From Trichaptum fuscoviolaceum (Eukaryota; Basidiomycota; Agaricomycetes; Hymenochaetales; Trichaptaceae): a DNA stretch of 64,000 nucleotides. Where the stretch lies: the NCBI GenBank assembly GCA_910574455.1, contig CAJSYZ010000007.1, forward strand, positions 5,575,974 through 5,639,973. The letters run 5' to 3'. Position 1 is the first letter of the stretch. Every line of letters begins with the position of its first letter. The notes under the pieces are model-generated. The model searched no databases and had not been told where the DNA came from. It was given only the letters and a program-made list of their open reading frames with translations. The position numbers and the translations under genes are program-made. Positions 1-11,106 of the stretch are shown one piece after another.

Positions 1-347
1 TCATCGGAACCGCACAGCGGAGACACGGAAACCGAGTATGGAACAGCGGATATCACGTACGAGAACAATGATACAGCACCAATGGTAGAGACCGGTTTAG
101 AGCTTGGAGTGAAGCATAGGCTTGAAGAACAAGAAGTCTTGCTTATCCCGGAAAGGCGAATGGAAGAAGGGGAGGACTCAGAGGTCATCGGGTACGAGAA
201 TAATGATGCACGATTATGCAAGAAAAAGAGATTGGTTGGAAGAATGTTGGGAACGGTGACGACTTCACCAACGTGGACAATTTGGAGAACCGCGATGCGA
301 TTCAGAAGCAGCACGCCGACCAGATATCTATCTGCTCACTGGAATAA
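1..347 (+). pseudogene. Family A copy A0, 3' end only, frameshifted
   Basis: This is the C-terminal part of the last exon of a family A gene; the rest lies left of the window. It shows the family's acidic tail, with the recurring blocks LELGVKH and EVLLIPE and the terminal motif DQISICSLE before TAA at 345-347. The tail starts in frame 1, but the terminal motif is in another frame, so there is a net frameshift around 215-250. It could still be part of a functional gene if the frame is restored by a splice I cannot see, but the simplest reading is a broken copy. Function is unknown. Confidence 0.6.
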
Positions 348-1260
348 GTGTGTCATCATCTATGGAAATCTTCAAATGGTGGAATAATCAAGCGGCGCTG
401 AAGGAGCTTATGGTAGCAGGCCTTTGTCATTGATAGTCGACTGCATTTCTGGGCTGAATAACGGATGCGTAGAATAAAACGCCGAGTAGATTCTTTTCGC
501 ATCTAAATCTGACTGAGGGATGAATTTTAGGCTAGCACGAAAGAGCGAGTTGGTTTGTGAAAGTGACGTACTGTAAGCCCGTGCTTCAAAGTGAAAACTC
601 TTAAGAAATGGGGTTGATTGTAAGGTCTATGATAGCAGCGACCATCCCGAGCATAGACCGGCTGTCACTGTAGTCAGGAGTTAGGCGCGGGAAGATAATG
701 CGCAACTCAGTCTTGACTAGGCGGAGGTCACAAGGACATGGCACACCAACCGACAAGACCACACATGTGATGAGTCGGGCTTTGCATGTAAATCCGAATC
801 TCCGAGTTCGAAGTTTGGTCAACTTCCCAAACATCGTGATTGGTAGGGCCCCAAAGCTGCGAGATAGCGCGAACCTACTCAGGCCTGTATAAACCGTAGT
901 GTCGTCGACTGAATCCCAGAAGGAATATCCGATGCCCAAGTTTACGTCGACTGGAACTAGTTTCTCAGATCTGCACGCAAGGTTATCACGCATTTTCACG
1001 CATCCCGGGCGATGCACAAAGAGATCCAACCATTTAATGCAATAATGCAATAAAATCAAGACTTTATTCACACTACAAAGACCTTCCCATTCAATCCATT
1101 CCGGGTCGGATAGCATTCCGGGTTTATCCGACCAGACTCAAAACGTCCTACCGCCAATGAGTCCATTGCATGAGCTCAAGTCCCACCTCTATCCTGCCTT
1201 ATACCCCAAGCACTAGCGTTATCTCCCTCTATCCCCAGATCCTCTTAAACGATGTATTGA
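348..1260. other. Intergenic block downstream of A0 with decayed family B 3' end
   Basis: This stretch matches the spacer that separates A and B genes elsewhere in the array. At 1,015-1,060 it carries the same AATAAAATCAA-type sequence found beside the 3' end of the other B genes. At about 1,190-1,250 a stretch resembles the last codons of B read on the minus strand. The B reading frame itself is not recoverable here. The open frames in this block are not conserved between copies, so I call no gene. Confidence 0.4.
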
Positions 1261-2972
1261 TCCAAGATCGGCAAAAGTGAGTGATTTGAAAGTGAACACA
1301 CACCACCTACGGACAAGGCCCATCTCCCTCATATAGAACAAGGGGAACGACATTTTCGTCCTGGTTCACGTACACGACCGCGCTGAGCGTCTTCGGCGTC
1401 TCCTTTGCTCTGCAAGCGTCGTCGACGTTGCCGAGTCAATCTCCAACGTTAACTCCACAAGCATCATGACCTCCACCTCCGAAACGTATAGATGATGGCT
1501 TCGTTACGCCCAGTACCCGCGAGTCGTTTGCGACAAGAGAAGGTGCGAATGGGCCGCGTAATCGGTCTTCAGACATTCGGCATGTCGATCGAGCAAGGTA
1601 GACGTGCGAGTAATACCGAGATAGCTATTGAATGAAGGAGATATAAGACAAGAAAACGAAGACAGATAGAATAGATCGTACCATGGTGCTGGTAAGTGCG
1701 TAAAGCCTGGCCTCGCGCCGCCAGAACCAGCGTCAACATAGTCGCCTGCTTCGCGAGCAGGATCGATGCATCCTCCCCGTGTTCCATCGATCTACCTCCC
1801 GCCCCCGAAACTGATTTGCGCGCACCTCGTAATGCGCTGGCTCTTCTTGGACCACGGATCGCTTGAACGCAGGATTCATGTATGGAATTTAGCTGTACTG
1901 ACGTCCTCCTATGCACAGTATAGTCAATCTCCAAAGGTAGGCGATGATTTGATGAAGGATAAGCGCTAAGCTGAAGGGATAGTTACTAGTCGATGCATTC
2001 ATCATACCAGGAGCATCCGAGGAGAGCGTTGTTGGCATCCTACGGTGTGTAGTAGGTGATATTACACCTCGCAACTCCTTCGAACTTAACGGCAGGTCAA
2101 CTGAGAGATTTGAAACTCCGGCGTTAAACCGGCGTGGGAAGGTTTGGGTAAAACTTGAACTTCATTGTAAACTTAGCGTCAGATAAAGAACTTCGCACCT
2201 GATATTGATTGCGAAAGTACTCAGACACCGTCGGTTTCTACTTGTTTAATTTCTGGTCGAAAGGGAAAGGTATCCCATACACCCCTTTATAAACCGAAAA
2301 TCCCAATACTTAAAGGACAATGTGCAAAAATACTTCCTTTTTTTAAACCAACTTCCCGCTCATTGCACTCACTCAGGCCGCATGTTCTGCTAGTCATGGA
2401 ATCATGTCACTCACAGAAGACTCAGACGGAAATGCTAGCTTCAAATTTCGCATCAGTGTTGCTTCATTGATCTTACTAGTCTAGACTTGATGGCAAGGAT
2501 TGGATCTGATACACAGCCAGTTCTTACACTAACCGAGTAAGTCATGCTTTGAAGTTTGAAGCTAAAGGTTCGGCCCTTCTGAATGTAATCAATCCAATCG
2601 ACCAAGTAATATTTAAATTACAGTGAACCCCGCAACTATCAGAATCTAGACTCGGATTGAAGGTCAGCCCCTAATCCAAATATGTAAAACATGCTTCTAA
2701 GTCAAGACTCATACCAATTCGATGAACTGTGATTGCAGGGTTTCACTTTCGGAAATTAAAGCACCTCGTGTCTTCAAGTCGTTCATTTTAATCGCCTGCG
2801 CACAGGATACGAGTAGGGCACAAGACGCCTTGCGCCGAAGGACGCTGATAAGCGATGACCCTCAGGCATTCAAAAGCCTGGCGGCTCGACTCAGCTCACG
2901 CTAGTTGTTACCCACTACCTCCTCGAATATATACAACAACCTCCACTCTTGTCTCTAAGTCTCCGAAGCACT
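1261..2972. other. Gap without a firm gene upstream of A1
   Basis: No convincing gene was found. A possible short spliced minus-strand gene near 1,570-1,790 has a GTACGA donor and an AATAG acceptor, but no recognisable protein. Around 2,790-2,880 the sequence matches DNA at about 21,970-22,050, upstream of the A2b fragment, so this part is a copy of the family A 5' flank. Confidence 0.35.
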
Positions 2973-5337
2973 ATGCTAAAGGCTTTCAAACATCTAGTTC
3001 GCAACGTCAGGAAGGACTTGGCCCGTCGCAAGCTCGAAGAGGATAGCAAGTACGTCATCGATGATTTCGGCCCCATTGCATCCGCCTTCGAACATTACGG
3101 GACATTTGGCAGACCGTTCAGAGTGGCCGATGAACAGGGAGCCGAAGATGATGCAAGCTCCGTGAGCTCATTCTCGACGACTGCGACGATGGACGACAAT
3201 CCCGGGGCCGGATGTACGATAGACAAGTACTTCTATCAACCTGTAGGGAGGAGGGTCGAAACGTTGTTATCCCGAATTGCATTGCCGTTCCTTTCTCCAG
3301 ACAGAATTTATCAGTACATCGAGGAGAAGCATTCAAGTGAATCCATCTCCTTCGACTCTCACATCCTCGTGCAGGGTTTTGAGCTTTATCTCGATATGGA
3401 TCATGTATACTTAGCTGGATTGAACTCTCTAGTTCATCAGACACAGTGAGTGTGTTCTCATTTTCTTTTGAAAGGTTGTAAATAAACAATTTCCAGATCA
3501 AGATCACTTGTCAGGTCTTTAGCAGCCCTTTCCGCTCTTATTCGATTATGTACAAGGAATATAAAGATAACAAGCTTCTACTACCACATTCACAAGCAAA
3601 TAGGTCATCCAAGCTCAGCTAGCTTGCCAATTGATAATGAGATACCGGAAAAGAAGTGCTACCTTTTCTTGGTGAGATTTACATGGGCACATCCTTGGCT
3701 CAGTGGACATCCTATGAATTATACATCTTCCTCGTGGAAAGGGGCATTGATAAATCTTGTCCAGTCTTGGCGGTACGTTCTGTGCATGCATTTTGTGCCA
3801 TTCTCTCACTGTTCTGTAGTTCTTCTGAAACAGATAAACTTGCTATTATCTCTGAAACATCTGTTCACATAGCACAACTGAGAAATATCAAGGGTGAACT
3901 TGACTGGGAGATAGTTTACTTTATCATTATTTTCACCACCCGTTTCATCCCTTTTATGTATTACGAGCCCGTTCGACAGAAATGTGGGCAACAGACAAAG
4001 CAACTTTACCACATGTTGCTGTCAACATTCTTACGTTGGCTTGATTCAGTTTTGTTTAAACTTGTCATGCAGATAAATCGTAAAGAATATGTTACGCCAA
4101 ATATCTTACAATGTAAGCTTGCAGTACGGAATCTGCTTGTGTGGTGCGTCTTTTAGTTATTCTTCTTTTTTCTCTCTTATATGTACCTTATTATAGCAAC
4201 CCAATATTTGGAGTTCTACTCCCTGCTACAGTGCGTTTGCTGAGCGAGATAGAGCTCCTAGGAATAGAAGTATTACCAAGGAATCTAAAGAGCTCTGGTG
4301 GGCTTTGGACCGTTGTAGACAATCTCACCAAGACTTCAACTGCTAGAACTCAGCGTCTCCTGAAGTCTCCTGAAGAGCTCGAGAGTGAAATTCTGGGCAG
4401 CATGTCCAAATCAGATCACGAAGACAAATTTGAACGTGAAAGTATGACTGCCAGTTTTTATGGATAGAGCAGATGATCTCACATCCGATTTTTAGGGAAA
4501 AAAGACGCTGATATTGAAAACTCATTTCGTCAGGCGCGATGTGCACTCGTATTCGAAAGTGATGCAACGAAAGAGTTCCTGGAAGCGAGAGCTGATGACT
4601 TAGAATGGGAAGAGTACAAGAGTAGATGCCAATTCCGATATTTGTGGGGTATATATCTCCGCTCTAACCTCGAATGGGACTGGGACACGGCGAGCTGCCT
4701 GAAACGTCTTTTCGAGCTTCCGAAGAAATTGGCGTCACCATCTGCTCCCGTTATTACGGTAAACATGGACGCATTGAAGGCGGAAACTTGGTATGTTACC
4801 ACGGACGGGAGCCTACCAAAGAAGATGACGGTAGCGTACAAGTCTGCAATAGGCGAGACGAAGTATAGGATGATCACGTTTAGCTCGTCTTCCGAAGACG
4901 TCGTGTCTTTAGGTGAGTTGGAATAGGTCATCGAGGTCCAAGACAAGTCATTAACCGCAACACCAGAGGCCGGCGACGGATGCAAAGAAACTGAGGATGA
5001 ACCACGGGTTATCGCGCTCAAAACCAACGACGCAGCACCAGTGCCAGAGACCGACTTCGAGCTTGGAGTGAAGCAGGTTACGGAGAAGCAAGAAGATGTC
5101 TTGCTCATCCCAGAGATGACGCAAAGTGGAGGAGCCGAAGAAGTCCGAGAGGAATCGGAGGTGATTGTCGCCCACGAGAACAATGATGTACAGTCTGCAG
5201 AAGAAACAGAGCGAGGTGTGAGGGGTAGCGGTAATGGTAGCGACACCGCCGACGATGGTATAGAAGAACTAATGGAAAACCTCGCGTTGTATCAGGAGCA
5301 GCAGTTCGACCAGATATCTATCGGTTCATTGGACTAG
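2973..5337 (+). CDS. Family A copy A1, orphan five-exon gene with in-frame TAG
   Basis: I do not recognise the product. My model has exons 2,973-3,445, 3,497-3,772, 3,820-4,143, 4,197-4,441 and 4,496-5,337, with GT-AG introns of 47-54 nt. Exon lengths sum to 720 codons, matching the intact paralogues. The protein has a basic N-terminus, a Ser/Asp linker (DDASSVSSFST), the family motif CGQQTKQLYHMLL in exon 3, a Trp-rich block in exon 5 and an acidic tail ending QISIGSLD. A TAG at 4,924-4,926 interrupts the frame. It would give a 582-residue protein lacking the acidic tail, although the frame stays open behind it to 5,337. A1 is the most divergent complete copy. It faces the B1 remnant tail to tail. 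Confidence 0.7.
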
Positions 5338-6120
5338 GCGTGTCATGGGGATTATTGGTCGATGGAATTGGTGGATGACGTAAAGCTGCATAAAGGGATA
5401 GGCGGAAGGACTGTGTTTCTTGTCTGAATGTTGTCGAATTAGACGTCGGGCATATCTGTTTCGTATCTGAATTAGCAATGAGAAATGACTTTTATGTTAG
5501 CAAAAAAGAGCGTACAGTGAGGCTGTAGGGGAGCTTCTCAAGAACCCGTCGCATATAGGTGAATACTGAAGAGGTGGCCATCCCGAGCGCCCACCCGACA
5601 ACACCACGCACACCGGTTGCTAGTGTCAACCGAAGTCAAGCGCAGGGCTTTGAGGCCCACAATACGTGAACGGAAGAATAAACACGTATCTCGGCATCCA
5701 TATATTCATATGAGGTCACCCTCGTTATCCGGATAGGTTCGGTACAAGTACTTCGCGATGGAGCGCACACGCTGGGACCTGTGCCCACGACGACGCGACG
5801 CGCCATTAATCGAATCCCGAAGGAATGCTGGAGCCCGAGCTCAGAGTGTCTGGATGCTCGTGCGCTGAGCATGAGCCAGACACTCGAAGCTCCCAGAACC
5901 ACGCGAAGTAGTCTTAACATACATCCCGTATACCATGAGCGCCCGAGCGAAGTCCGCAAAGAGATCCAACCATTCAATACGATTATCCAATAAAATCAAT
6001 TATGTATTCACGTACTATTACATCCAATCTCCTTCCGATCTAAATTCGAGTCCATCCACAGACAGGACCAGTATCCCATCCTATCGACAGTCAGGTCAAA
6101 TCCAAGGCCTCAGGTCAAAT
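5338..6120. other. A1-B1 spacer with conserved family A 3' element
   Basis: This spacer carries a sequence shared by several A copies, including TTAGCAATGAGAAATG (about 5,470-5,490) followed by AAAAAGAGCGTAC. The block near 5,955-6,005 matches the 3' end of the B genes. Minus-strand open frames here (5,636-5,977) are not conserved as protein between copies, so I treat them as noncoding. Confidence 0.45.
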
Positions 6121-6129
6121 CCCCATCCC

Positions 6130-6670
6130 CACTGCCACCCCCGTCTCCGTCTAACGCGATACCTCCAAGGCTAACATATTCGCTCTCCGCACCATAGAGC
6201 TTCCGATCAGGCAAATTTCCACCTCGTCAACGTTATACTCTCCCAGGCCTATTCGATGCCCGTGCTCGTTCCAAACCGCTCGCGGGGTTCGCCTTTGCAG
6301 TGATTGGCGGGCACGGGTTGCTGGAGTAATTCCAGGGGATAAAGAGGGTGTCGCAACCGCGAAATTCATATTCGCAGCGCAGTTCAGCTTGCATCGGGTC
6401 CTGCGGCATCGGCGGGTGAGAGAGGGACAGAGATTTGTCTAAAAGCATCCGAGGCTAGGATGGCGTCGAAGTCAAATGGGATTCTGCGCCCATCACGGGG
6501 GCGTCGTCTACGGTAAACCGTGTTCAGAAACGCGCAGTGGATCTTCAGTGGCCTGTGCTTGCCTTCAACGAAGCCGGCTTGGATGAACAAAGTATTGGTG
6601 AGCTTTAAAGCGCGTCAGTGGTAGTGGTGAAACTGGGTAATGCTTCGACACGTACCGCAAGCCGCCCTCA
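6130..6670 (-). pseudogene. Family B copy B1, AKAP7-like 2H phosphoesterase fragment
   Basis: Only the C-terminal lobe is present. It contains the second catalytic-type motif in altered form (KIHCAFLNTVYRR, where the HxT Thr is replaced by Phe) and the following PFDFDAILASDAF block. The usual tail with GEYV is out of frame because of at least two frameshifts between about 6,210 and 6,400. The N-terminal lobe with the first HxT motif and the family's 5' exon are not found upstream. In AKAP7/ASCC1-type 2H proteins both HxT motifs line the active site, so this copy is very unlikely to be active. Confidence 0.6.
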
Positions 6671-7733
6671 ACTTCCGCTTTTTCCCGCGAACCGTAGGGT
6701 TCGCTTGGGTACCTTAGAAAAACGCAACTGTGTCGATTCTCTGCGAAAACTGATCCGGTCACGTGAAATTGCCTTTATGGGTAATTAACTCTTTATGGTA
6801 GGAGCTCCAGTCATGTGATGGTTTACCTACAACAGCAGGTTGTTTCCACGCGAATTTGACTGCATTCTCCGTCGTCGCCAACGTAGTATCTTTGGCCTCC
6901 ATCAAGCATTCGAAGGTGCTGCGCAGCAAACACCTCTTCAATAACTAGTTATGTTCTCGCTATTGTGATCAAACGGCCAATCATAGGCGCTTTCTCAAAG
7001 CCAAGCCAGAACAGTATAAAGGGTACGTAAATATAAATTTTCACGAATGAACGGCCGCTCATATCTAGTCGCACAAGGCAGCCAATGCTTCACCACATAG
7101 CCGGGCATGCAAACACAGCATGGGCATACAAGGATGCCGCCATACTCTCCATCTCAACAATTGTCCGAAGACCTATCCAATATTCATCCGCCACAGAGAC
7201 CGCCTTCCCCACCTCTAAGTTTCCACGAAACCGGGCATGCAGACGCGGCTTGGAAGTAACGGGGGTGACCGCCGTTTGCGTAAGCTACCCTGCATATGCA
7301 GGGGACCGACGGCCGTCTTCCGCCACATTCCACAGACTGAGTGCAGAGGGCGGCATTGCCGCCACCATGATGGTGTATAGGCGTGACGTGGCTGGAGGCT
7401 GAAGTACCCAGGAACAGTTGTGGCATATCTCAAAAGTGGCGGTTGAGACTGGCGGTGAGACTCGGTGGTTGGACTACCTCTCGGAAGTGGCCTCGTAACC
7501 ACAAGGAGGGGTTCATAATGAAGAACCAGAAAGGTTGCGCAAGCGGTGACTGTCGCAGCAGCGGGTGAACTCAAGACTGCAACCACTTGGATCTACCTCC
7601 CAATTTCAAGCTCATCTGTAGTGATGTGATCTTGGCTTGCTCGTGACTGACATCTGTAGACCTGTGTCGGTTGCTGAGGGTGACATCTACTTTACATGCC
7701 ACCTTCTCGGGCAGTTGAAGTTGGCAAAGGATT
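6671..7733. other. Unassigned gap
   Basis: No supported gene. Several open frames on both strands at 7,085-7,600 have no recognisable domain, no splice logic and low-complexity composition. Confidence 0.3.
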
Positions 7734-7735
7734 TA

Positions 7736-8260
7736 CAGTCTTTCCCATAAACCTTGACCCCCCCCCCCTCCAAATCGAAAGTTTTTTTTGCGCTTCACGT
7801 GCGTCACGTGCATGCGCACCTGCCTGAAACGTTGCGCGCAAGATGAGTGCACACAAGTTCAGACCTTCGTGCACCACGAAGTTGTGGCTTTGGTAGATAG
7901 GCTTGCTGATATTTTCCGTTAGAAATTGCTTTCATTTCTTGTTGGAATAAGCAATGGTAGACTGTTGTCATTTCTCTCTTTTTTTTGTTCAAAAATTACA
8001 CATTTTACTCAAACCTGAGGAAAAAAAGATTTTTTATGCAAAGCATTGTTATTACATCTAGGTCATCAATAATATGATGATGTATTATGGTAGAAATGAC
8101 ATAGAATGTCAGCGACATTGCATCGCCAGTGCGCAAAATTGAAGTGCTGAACGAGTGTGCGCTCGTCAACACACATATGTGGCGGTGCACGTAATGCACG
8201 TGACGCGCAAAAAAACTTTCGATTTTGAGGGGGGGGGGTCAAGGTTTATGGGAAAGACTG
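7736..8260. mobile_element. Tc1/mariner-like MITE, about 525 bp
   Basis: The two ends are inverted repeats of roughly 75-85 bp, starting CAGTCTTTCCCATAAACC on the left and ending with its complement on the right. Each end carries a C/G homopolymer of 9-12 bases, then a TCGAAAG stretch and GCGC, then a CACGTG-rich part. The element is flanked by TA on both sides (7,734-7,735 and 8,261-8,262), the target duplication typical of Tc1/mariner elements. The inside has no transposase frame, so it is non-autonomous. Superfamily assignment rests on the TA and the CAGT-type terminus only. Confidence 0.75.
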
Positions 8261-8806
8261 TAAATGTATAGATAGTAATAGACTTCTGTACGTAAAAATG
8301 ATTTTCTGTTCTTTCTCTTACAACAACTTCACGCCCATCGACGGGTAGCGGGCTTTCCTGTGAGTTAGCTCACAGCCACTAACTGCTTGTCTTCACTTTC
8401 ATACGGACTGAAATACATCACATGCGTGTTCTTAGTCCAACCACGTGAAGGTCGCATTATGTCGAGTGTATCCAGAGTGCGAGGGCCATGCCCAGTGTCT
8501 TCAGCAACCCCCCCTTGTCCCACAATGAACACTGGCATGTGACCCGGGCCGAACTACCGACGACAACATCATCTTGAATCCTCGTTGAGTCCCGATACGC
8601 GAACAATGTCTTCACATTTGAACTCAATGGAAGAATGCCGAGATGACCCTATTGGCAATACAAAGTGGTTATTGCGCACACGACCCGGGGAGACCGGTCT
8701 CAGTTGAGGTGATGGTTCACGAGGAGGAGGCACCAGAGGTTCAGGGTTAACTATGGTGGCAAAGGGCAATAAGTGACTGATATTAGAATTGATAATGACA
8801 AGGTAA

Positions 8807-8875
8807 CTGGCTATGGCTGCAATGGCTATGGCTATGGCAATGGCTATGGCTGCAATATTGGCTATGGCAATGGCT
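8807..8875. repeat. GGCTATGGC/TGCAAT minisatellite inside gene E intron
   Basis: Imperfect tandem copies of the words GGCTATGGCAAT and GGCTATGGCTGCAAT cover about 70 bp. The repeat lies wholly inside the predicted 136-nt intron of gene E, so its length variation would not affect the protein. Confidence 0.8.
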
Positions 8876-9180
8876 GAGTAGCTTACCTGGATCAAGATCA
8901 CGCAGTGGCTCGGGGTGTTGACGATGATGCTCAAATAAGTCGGCAATTCCGCGTAGTAGAGCAGCACGTCGTTCTTCACCAGCTTCATTGTAAAGCGTGA
9001 GGTGGTCTTCATTATACAGCTCCCTAAGAGCAGGTACAAATTGAGGGGGTATTGGTTGCAAAAGCACGGGTGGCACAATGGCGGGTGGCACGGGTGGCAT
9101 AGCCGGCTGAGGTGGATTTTCGTCGGGCAGTTGATCTGGGTCTCTGCCAGCAGGTGGAGGTTGATTTTCCGGTGGTGCAG

Positions 9181-9185
9181 GCGGG
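9181..9185. repeat. Target-site duplication, left copy (GCGGG)
   Basis: GCGGG directly precedes the 5' LTR and is repeated directly after the 3' LTR at 15,524-15,528. A 5-bp duplication is the usual footprint of Ty3/gypsy integrase. Confidence 0.9.
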
Positions 9186-9761
9186 TGTCAGGAATCCGCC
9201 TCAGGTTATTTTATTTCTTTTATTTTTCCTTTATTTTCTTTTACGATCATACTCCGAGTCGGATCCCCGACATGTCCGGTCCGAAACCGGACTTTCTTTG
9301 ACTCCGATTCTCTTCCTTTTTGCGTAGATTACTTGCCTGTATGTTTGCAGGCCGCTAGGACAAGCGCCCTGCAAGCAATTCTCTTTTCTTTCTTTCTTCC
9401 GCCACTCCGACTCGAACCTCCGCTCTACCGATGCGGGACCCCGACTAGAGCGGGACCCCGAACTCCGACTTACGTCAGCGGTATAGGTCGGACCTAGTCG
9501 GATCAGGGTCCAGTGGCTTGGTACTGTATAGTTTTTGCCTTTGTTCATCAAAACCGCGGATCCCCCTGCGAAGCACTCCACTTTTGGCCTCTTGTAAAGT
9601 GCTTCTCAGGTGATGTGTTTATCTTTAGCTCTGATGTGTAGAATAGCTTAATTGACTTGTAAAGTGCTTCTCAGAGTGAGAACCACCGCTCATTGCGTCC
9701 GATCGTCGTCCGTGTCCGATTCAGGGTCTCGAAAGCGAAGGAACCACTCTAGGTCGTAACA
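9186..9761 (+). repeat. 5' LTR of gypsy element 1
   Basis: A 576-bp direct repeat that begins TGTCAGGAATCC and ends CTAGGTCGTAACA, so it has the TG...CA termini. It differs from the 3' LTR by one visible base (TAGTCGGATC here, TAGTGGATC there, near 9,500 and 15,260). This near-identity implies a recent insertion. Confidence 0.95.
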
Positions 9762-9825
9762 TTAGGCCAAAAGTTTGTTCTTTCGACGCCCTGCGATTGC
9801 ACCGACCGATTTTTGATCCCTCTGA

Positions 9826-11106
9826 ATGGGAAGATTCGGACAAGAAGACTCCGACGAAGATATGACCGACCCGATCAACCCCGCGCAAGCAGCGCCCGCG
9901 CCAGGCGCTGCTCCGACTCCGACTCCGGGTGCTGCTCCCCCACAGGCCGCACCGCCGCCCCAGCAGAGCGGAGACCTCCCCCCAGACGTCCTCCAGGCTA
10001 TCAATGATGCCACCCGACCTCTCCAGTCACACCTGCAGGAGGTGACCGCCGAAAACCAGCGCCTCCACGACTTCATGAACCTGTTTGTCCGAAATGCACA
10101 GGAAGGCGTGACCCGCACTCCCAAGGGTCCGAAGGTCGGTGCCCCGCCCGCGTTCTATGGGCGTACGCCGAAAGATAAGGAAGCGGAGAGTATCAGCTTT
10201 GAGGAGTGGTCGCAGAAGGTCCGACTTTATGTCCGGATGCGCCCCCAGGAGTTTGTAGGCAGTCCGACGATGGCCTGTCTATGGGCCGCTTCGCTACTCC
10301 GCGGGCCCGCTGAACAATGGGCTCGTCCGCACACGACCGCCGCCCTCGAGGGCACCGAAGTCCCCGCTCTCATGACCGACTTGGAACTCTTCCTGGCGTC
10401 CCTCCAGTCCGCGTTCGGACGTCCGAACATCAAGCGCCACGCCGGACAGGAGCTTATGAAACTGCGCCAGGGCAAGGACACAGTGTCGGAGTATGCGGCA
10501 AAGTTTCGTGCGTTGCTGGTGGAGTCGGAGGTGGACTGGGGAATGGAAGGGAAGATGTTGGTGTTCGAGACCGGACTCAGCAGTCAGTTCCGCTACGATC
10601 TGGCGAGCAAGGAGATCCGGGAGACCAAGAGCTTCGACCAGTGGGTCCGACTGCTTTGCGAATACGATGAGGACTTGCGTGCGCGTCGGACTGGCTTCAA
10701 GCAGAACAACTGGAGTCCGAACTGGGGCTCCCGCTCGCAGACACACCACTCCGCTTCGCGCGGACCGACTCGGGACCCCGACGCGATGGACATCGATCGC
10801 TTGAGCACTGAGGAGATGATGCGCCGCGGACTTTGCTTCCAGTGCGGTGAGCATGGACATCTGGCTCGAGACTGTCCGCAGCGGAGCAAGAAATCAAATG
10901 TCCGATCGAAGGTGGCTTCACAGACCGCCGCCTCGTCGTCCACCGCTCCGCCCGCCGCCTCTGCGCCCGCCGCTGCCCCCAAGACACCGACTGCAACTCT
11001 GGAGGAAGTCCGCGACGAGACTCCGACCGTGAATGCCGCTCGCACTCCAACCGTTGACGAGATCGCCAAAGCGGTCGCTGCTGCTCTCAAGAGTCAGGGT
11101 TTTTGA
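9826..11106 (+). CDS. gag: Gag polyprotein of gypsy element 1
   Basis: A 426-residue structural protein that forms the virus-like particle and binds element RNA. The N-terminal 60 residues are Pro/Ala-rich. A retrotransposon Gag core follows (about 90-290, with the conserved-looking blocks SFEEWSQKVRLYV and LMKLRQGKDTVSEYAAKFR). A CCHC zinc knuckle lies at residues 337-350 (C-x2-C-x4-H-x4-C) and a low-complexity Ser/Ala/Pro tail follows. The first ATG of the open frame at 9,826 is used. The frame ends TTT-TGA at 11,101-11,106, directly on a slippery heptamer leading into pol. Confidence 0.9.
   Translation: MGRFGQEDSDEDMTDPINPAQAAPAPGAAPTPTPGAAPPQAAPPPQQSGDLPPDVLQAINDATRPLQSHLQEVTAENQRLHDFMNLFVRNAQEGVTRTPKGPKVGAPPAFYGRTPKDKEAESISFEEWSQKVRLYVRMRPQEFVGSPTMACLWAASLLRGPAEQWARPHTTAALEGTEVPALMTDLELFLASLQSAFGRPNIKRHAGQELMKLRQGKDTVSEYAAKFRALLVESEVDWGMEGKMLVFETGLSSQFRYDLASKEIRETKSFDQWVRLLCEYDEDLRARRTGFKQNNWSPNWGSRSQTHHSASRGPTRDPDAMDIDRLSTEEMMRRGLCFQCGEHGHLARDCPQRSKKSNVRSKVASQTAASSSTAPPAASAPAAAPKTPTATLEEVRDETPTVNAARTPTVDEIAKAVAAALKSQGF
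11094..11106 (+). promoter_or_regulatory. Likely -1 ribosomal frameshift site between gag and pol
   Basis: The end of gag reads CAG GGT TTT TGA. The bases G GGT TTT fit the X-XXY-YYZ pattern of -1 slippage. After slipping, reading continues GGG TTT TTG AGT into pol, which lies in the -1 frame and has no ATG at its head. The gag stop sits immediately behind the heptamer. A GC-rich stretch follows (around 11,107-11,135) that could fold, but I have not computed a structure. Confidence 0.7.

Larger units (their letters stand above)
8569..9185 (-). pseudogene. Gene E, 3' part, disrupted by the gypsy insertion
   Basis: A proline-rich coding stretch (PPENQPPP, PPVPPAIVPPV) leads into a helical segment (LRELYNEDHLTLYNEAGEE) and ends at a donor GTAAGC. 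The intron is 8,886-8,751 (136 nt) with acceptor CCATAG. Exon 2 runs from 8,750 to the stop at 8,571-8,569 (tail ends RVSGLNEDSR). The upstream part of the frame is cut at 9,185 by the left LTR of the retrotransposon and continues beyond its right end. The intron holds a minisatellite. I do not recognise the protein. Confidence 0.55.

Noticed and set aside
7215..7586. 123-codon minus-strand open frame
   Set aside because: Low-complexity composition, overlapped by frames on both strands, no start context or domain.
9231..9581. Open frames within the LTRs
   Set aside because: They lie in both LTRs and read across regulatory LTR sequence; no protein evidence.
9762..9800. tRNA primer-binding site behind the 5' LTR
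   Set aside because: The sequence TTAGGCCAAAAG does not fit a tRNA 3' end I can name with confidence.
10294..10860. 188-codon minus-strand open frame
   Set aside because: Antisense shadow of gag.
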